NCBI GenBank assembly: GCA_030123585.1
Contig: CP126120.1
Span: 1,302,001-1,366,000, forward strand
Source: Rhodanobacteraceae bacterium
GTDB taxonomy: Bacteria > Pseudomonadota > Gammaproteobacteria > Xanthomonadales > Rhodanobacteraceae
Direction of reading: 5' to 3'
DNA length: 64,000 nucleotides
The notes under the pieces are model-generated. The model saw nothing but the letters and a program-made list of their open reading frames with translations, had not been told where the DNA came from and searched no databases. The position numbers and the translations under genes are program-made. Within the stretch, counting starts at the first letter, position 1. Every line of letters starts with the position of its first letter. This document shows, piece by piece, positions 63,111-64,000 of this stretch.

Positions 63111-64000
63111 TCAAGCCTGTCGCGACGTCCGCTTGTTGGAGACACCGTGCGGCACATGCCCCGTCGCCACATGCCGGCGCGCGGACTCCACGTTGACGGG
63201 CGAGTCGTCGAAGAACAGGTCGGCGCCGAACGCCTCCAGGAACGGCCCCTTGTCGCGGCCGCCGAGGAACAGCGCTTCGTCGATGCGCACGCCCCACTCG
63301 CGCAGGGTCAGGATCACGCGCTTGTGCGCGGGCGCCGAACGCGCGGTCACCAGCGCGGTGCGGATCGGCGAGTTTTCGGCGGGGAACGCCGCCTGCAGGC
63401 GGTGCAGTGCGGCGAGGAAATTGCGGAACGGCCCGCCCGACAACGGCTCGTCGGCACGTTCGGTTTCGTTGCGGTGGAACGCGTCGAGGCCCTGCTCCTG
63501 CGACACGCGTTCGGATTCGTCGCCGAAGATCACCGCGTCGCCGTCGAAGGCGATGCGCAGTTGCTGCGAATGCGCGTCCTGCACCTGCGAAGGCAGGATC
63601 GTCGCCGCCGCCACGCCGGAATCCAGCGCGCGTGCCACGTTCTCGGCATTGGCCGAGAGGAACAGGTCCACGCCGAACGGCGCGATGTACTCGCTGGTCG
63701 CTTCGCCCGAGGTGAACGCCGCGCGCGTGATCGCGAGGCCGTGGTGCTGGATCGAGTTGAAAATGCGCAAGCCGGTGTCGCCGGAATTGCGTGACAGCAG
63801 GACCACTTCGACGTAAGGCGCGTCCGGCTCCGGGCGGTTCAGCGCCAGCAGCTTCTTCACCACCGGAAATGCCACGCCCGGCTGCAGCACGTCGTTCTCG
63901 TGCGCGATCTGGTAGGCGCGGTAGGCTTCCAGGCCCTCGCGCTCGAACAGCGCGTGCGATTCGGTCAGGTCGAACAGCGCGCGCGACGAAATCGCGACGA
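63111..64000 (-). CDS. 5'-nucleotidase, cut by the window edge
   Basis: The frame is open from the stop at 63111 to the right edge at 64000, so the N-terminus lies outside. The visible 296 residues resemble cytosolic 5'-nucleotidase I: VVLLSRNSGDTGLRIFNSIQHHGL, AFTSGEATSEYIAPFGVDLFLSA, FDGDAVIFGDESE (HAD-type Asp box) and LGGRDKGPFLEAFGADLFFDDS. It should hydrolyse nucleoside monophosphates such as AMP. The stop is 8 bases from the convergent ABC exporter stop. Confidence 0.85.
   Translation of the reverse strand, partial: VAISSRALFDLTESHALFEREGLEAYRAYQIAHENDVLQPGVAFPVVKKLLALNRPEPDAPYVEVVLLSRNSGDTGLRIFNSIQHHGLAITRAAFTSGEATSEYIAPFGVDLFLSANAENVARALDSGVAAATILPSQVQDAHSQQLRIAFDGDAVIFGDESERVSQEQGLDAFHRNETERADEPLSGGPFRNFLAALHRLQAAFPAENSPIRTALVTARSAPAHKRVILTLREWGVRIDEALFLGGRDKGPFLEAFGADLFFDDSPVNVESARRHVATGHVPHGVSNKRTSRQA

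Overview
This is a high-GC, gene-dense bacterial chromosome segment. Gene content and order point to a gammaproteobacterium of the Xanthomonadales, most like the Rhodanobacteraceae. The evidence is a complete histidine operon led by a TrpR-family regulator, a fused E1 alpha-beta 2-oxoacid dehydrogenase, canonical PilZ near holB, a Kdo-kinase (KdkA) type LPS gene, and GTCATTCCGG-type palindromic repeats. The assignment comes from reading alone and no database was searched.

Layout. (1) 1-1.6 kb: the 3' part of an unrecognised gene cut by the window edge. (2) 1.8-12.6 kb, minus strand: hisS and a long ammonia-lyase (HutH-like), then a TrpR-like regulator followed by hisG-D-C-B-H-A-F-IE, almost all with 4-nt overlaps, and an operator-like palindrome in front. 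(3) 12.7 kb: tRNA-Pro(CGG). (4) 12.9-25.1 kb, minus strand: the yceD-rpmF-fabH-fabD-fabG-acpP-fabF-pabB-pabC-mltG-tmk-holB-(PIG-L)-pilZ cluster, with plsX absent from its usual place between rpmF and fabH. (5) 25.2-32.1 kb: a small coiled-coil membrane protein and yceF, an acyltransferase carrying a 12-G tract, a moxR-DUF58-TgpA transglutaminase set, and an Slp-type lipoprotein. (6) 32.2-35.5 kb: HIT protein, recR-ybaB-dnaX, then tRNA-Ser(GGA) and the 4.5S SRP RNA. (7) 35.5-39.0 kb: molybdopterin genes moaA, C, D and E with a metallo-beta-lactamase-fold gene. (8) 39.0-43.3 kb: LPS genes kdkA and a heptosyltransferase-like gene, DUF6165, a DJ-1/PfpI protein, tRNA-Arg(CCT) with a duplicated 5' fragment, and an alpha/beta hydrolase. 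(9) 43.5-51.4 kb: the lysine-catabolic aldehyde dehydrogenase, an SDR, pyrD-murB, an outer-membrane-type protein with CopC, YbjQ and a Bax inhibitor-1 family protein. (10) 51.5-58.3 kb: a berberine-bridge-type flavoprotein, Fsr, a fused branched-chain E1, a GNAT and a pilin-like secreted protein. (11) 58.35-59.73 kb: an IS110-family element of IS1111 type inserted inside a repeat. (12) 59.9-64 kb: glutaryl-CoA dehydrogenase, an NdvA/ChvA-type exporter and a truncated 5'-nucleotidase.

Most genes are core metabolism or housekeeping: histidine, fatty acid, folate and molybdopterin synthesis, DNA replication, and the envelope. The most interesting signals are not in the core enzymes. They are the IS1111-type element, whose non-coding end contains 9-nt matches to both of its own junctions (a candidate target-guide RNA); a family of GTCATTCC...GGAATGAC repeats with two nearly identical inverted copies about 18 kb apart; repeat sequence that has become coding at the start of MurB and perhaps Fsr; a 12-G tract that could switch an acyltransferase; a trp-operator-like palindrome ahead of the his operon; and a partly duplicated tRNA-Arg. 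No CRISPR array, prophage or obvious defence island is present.
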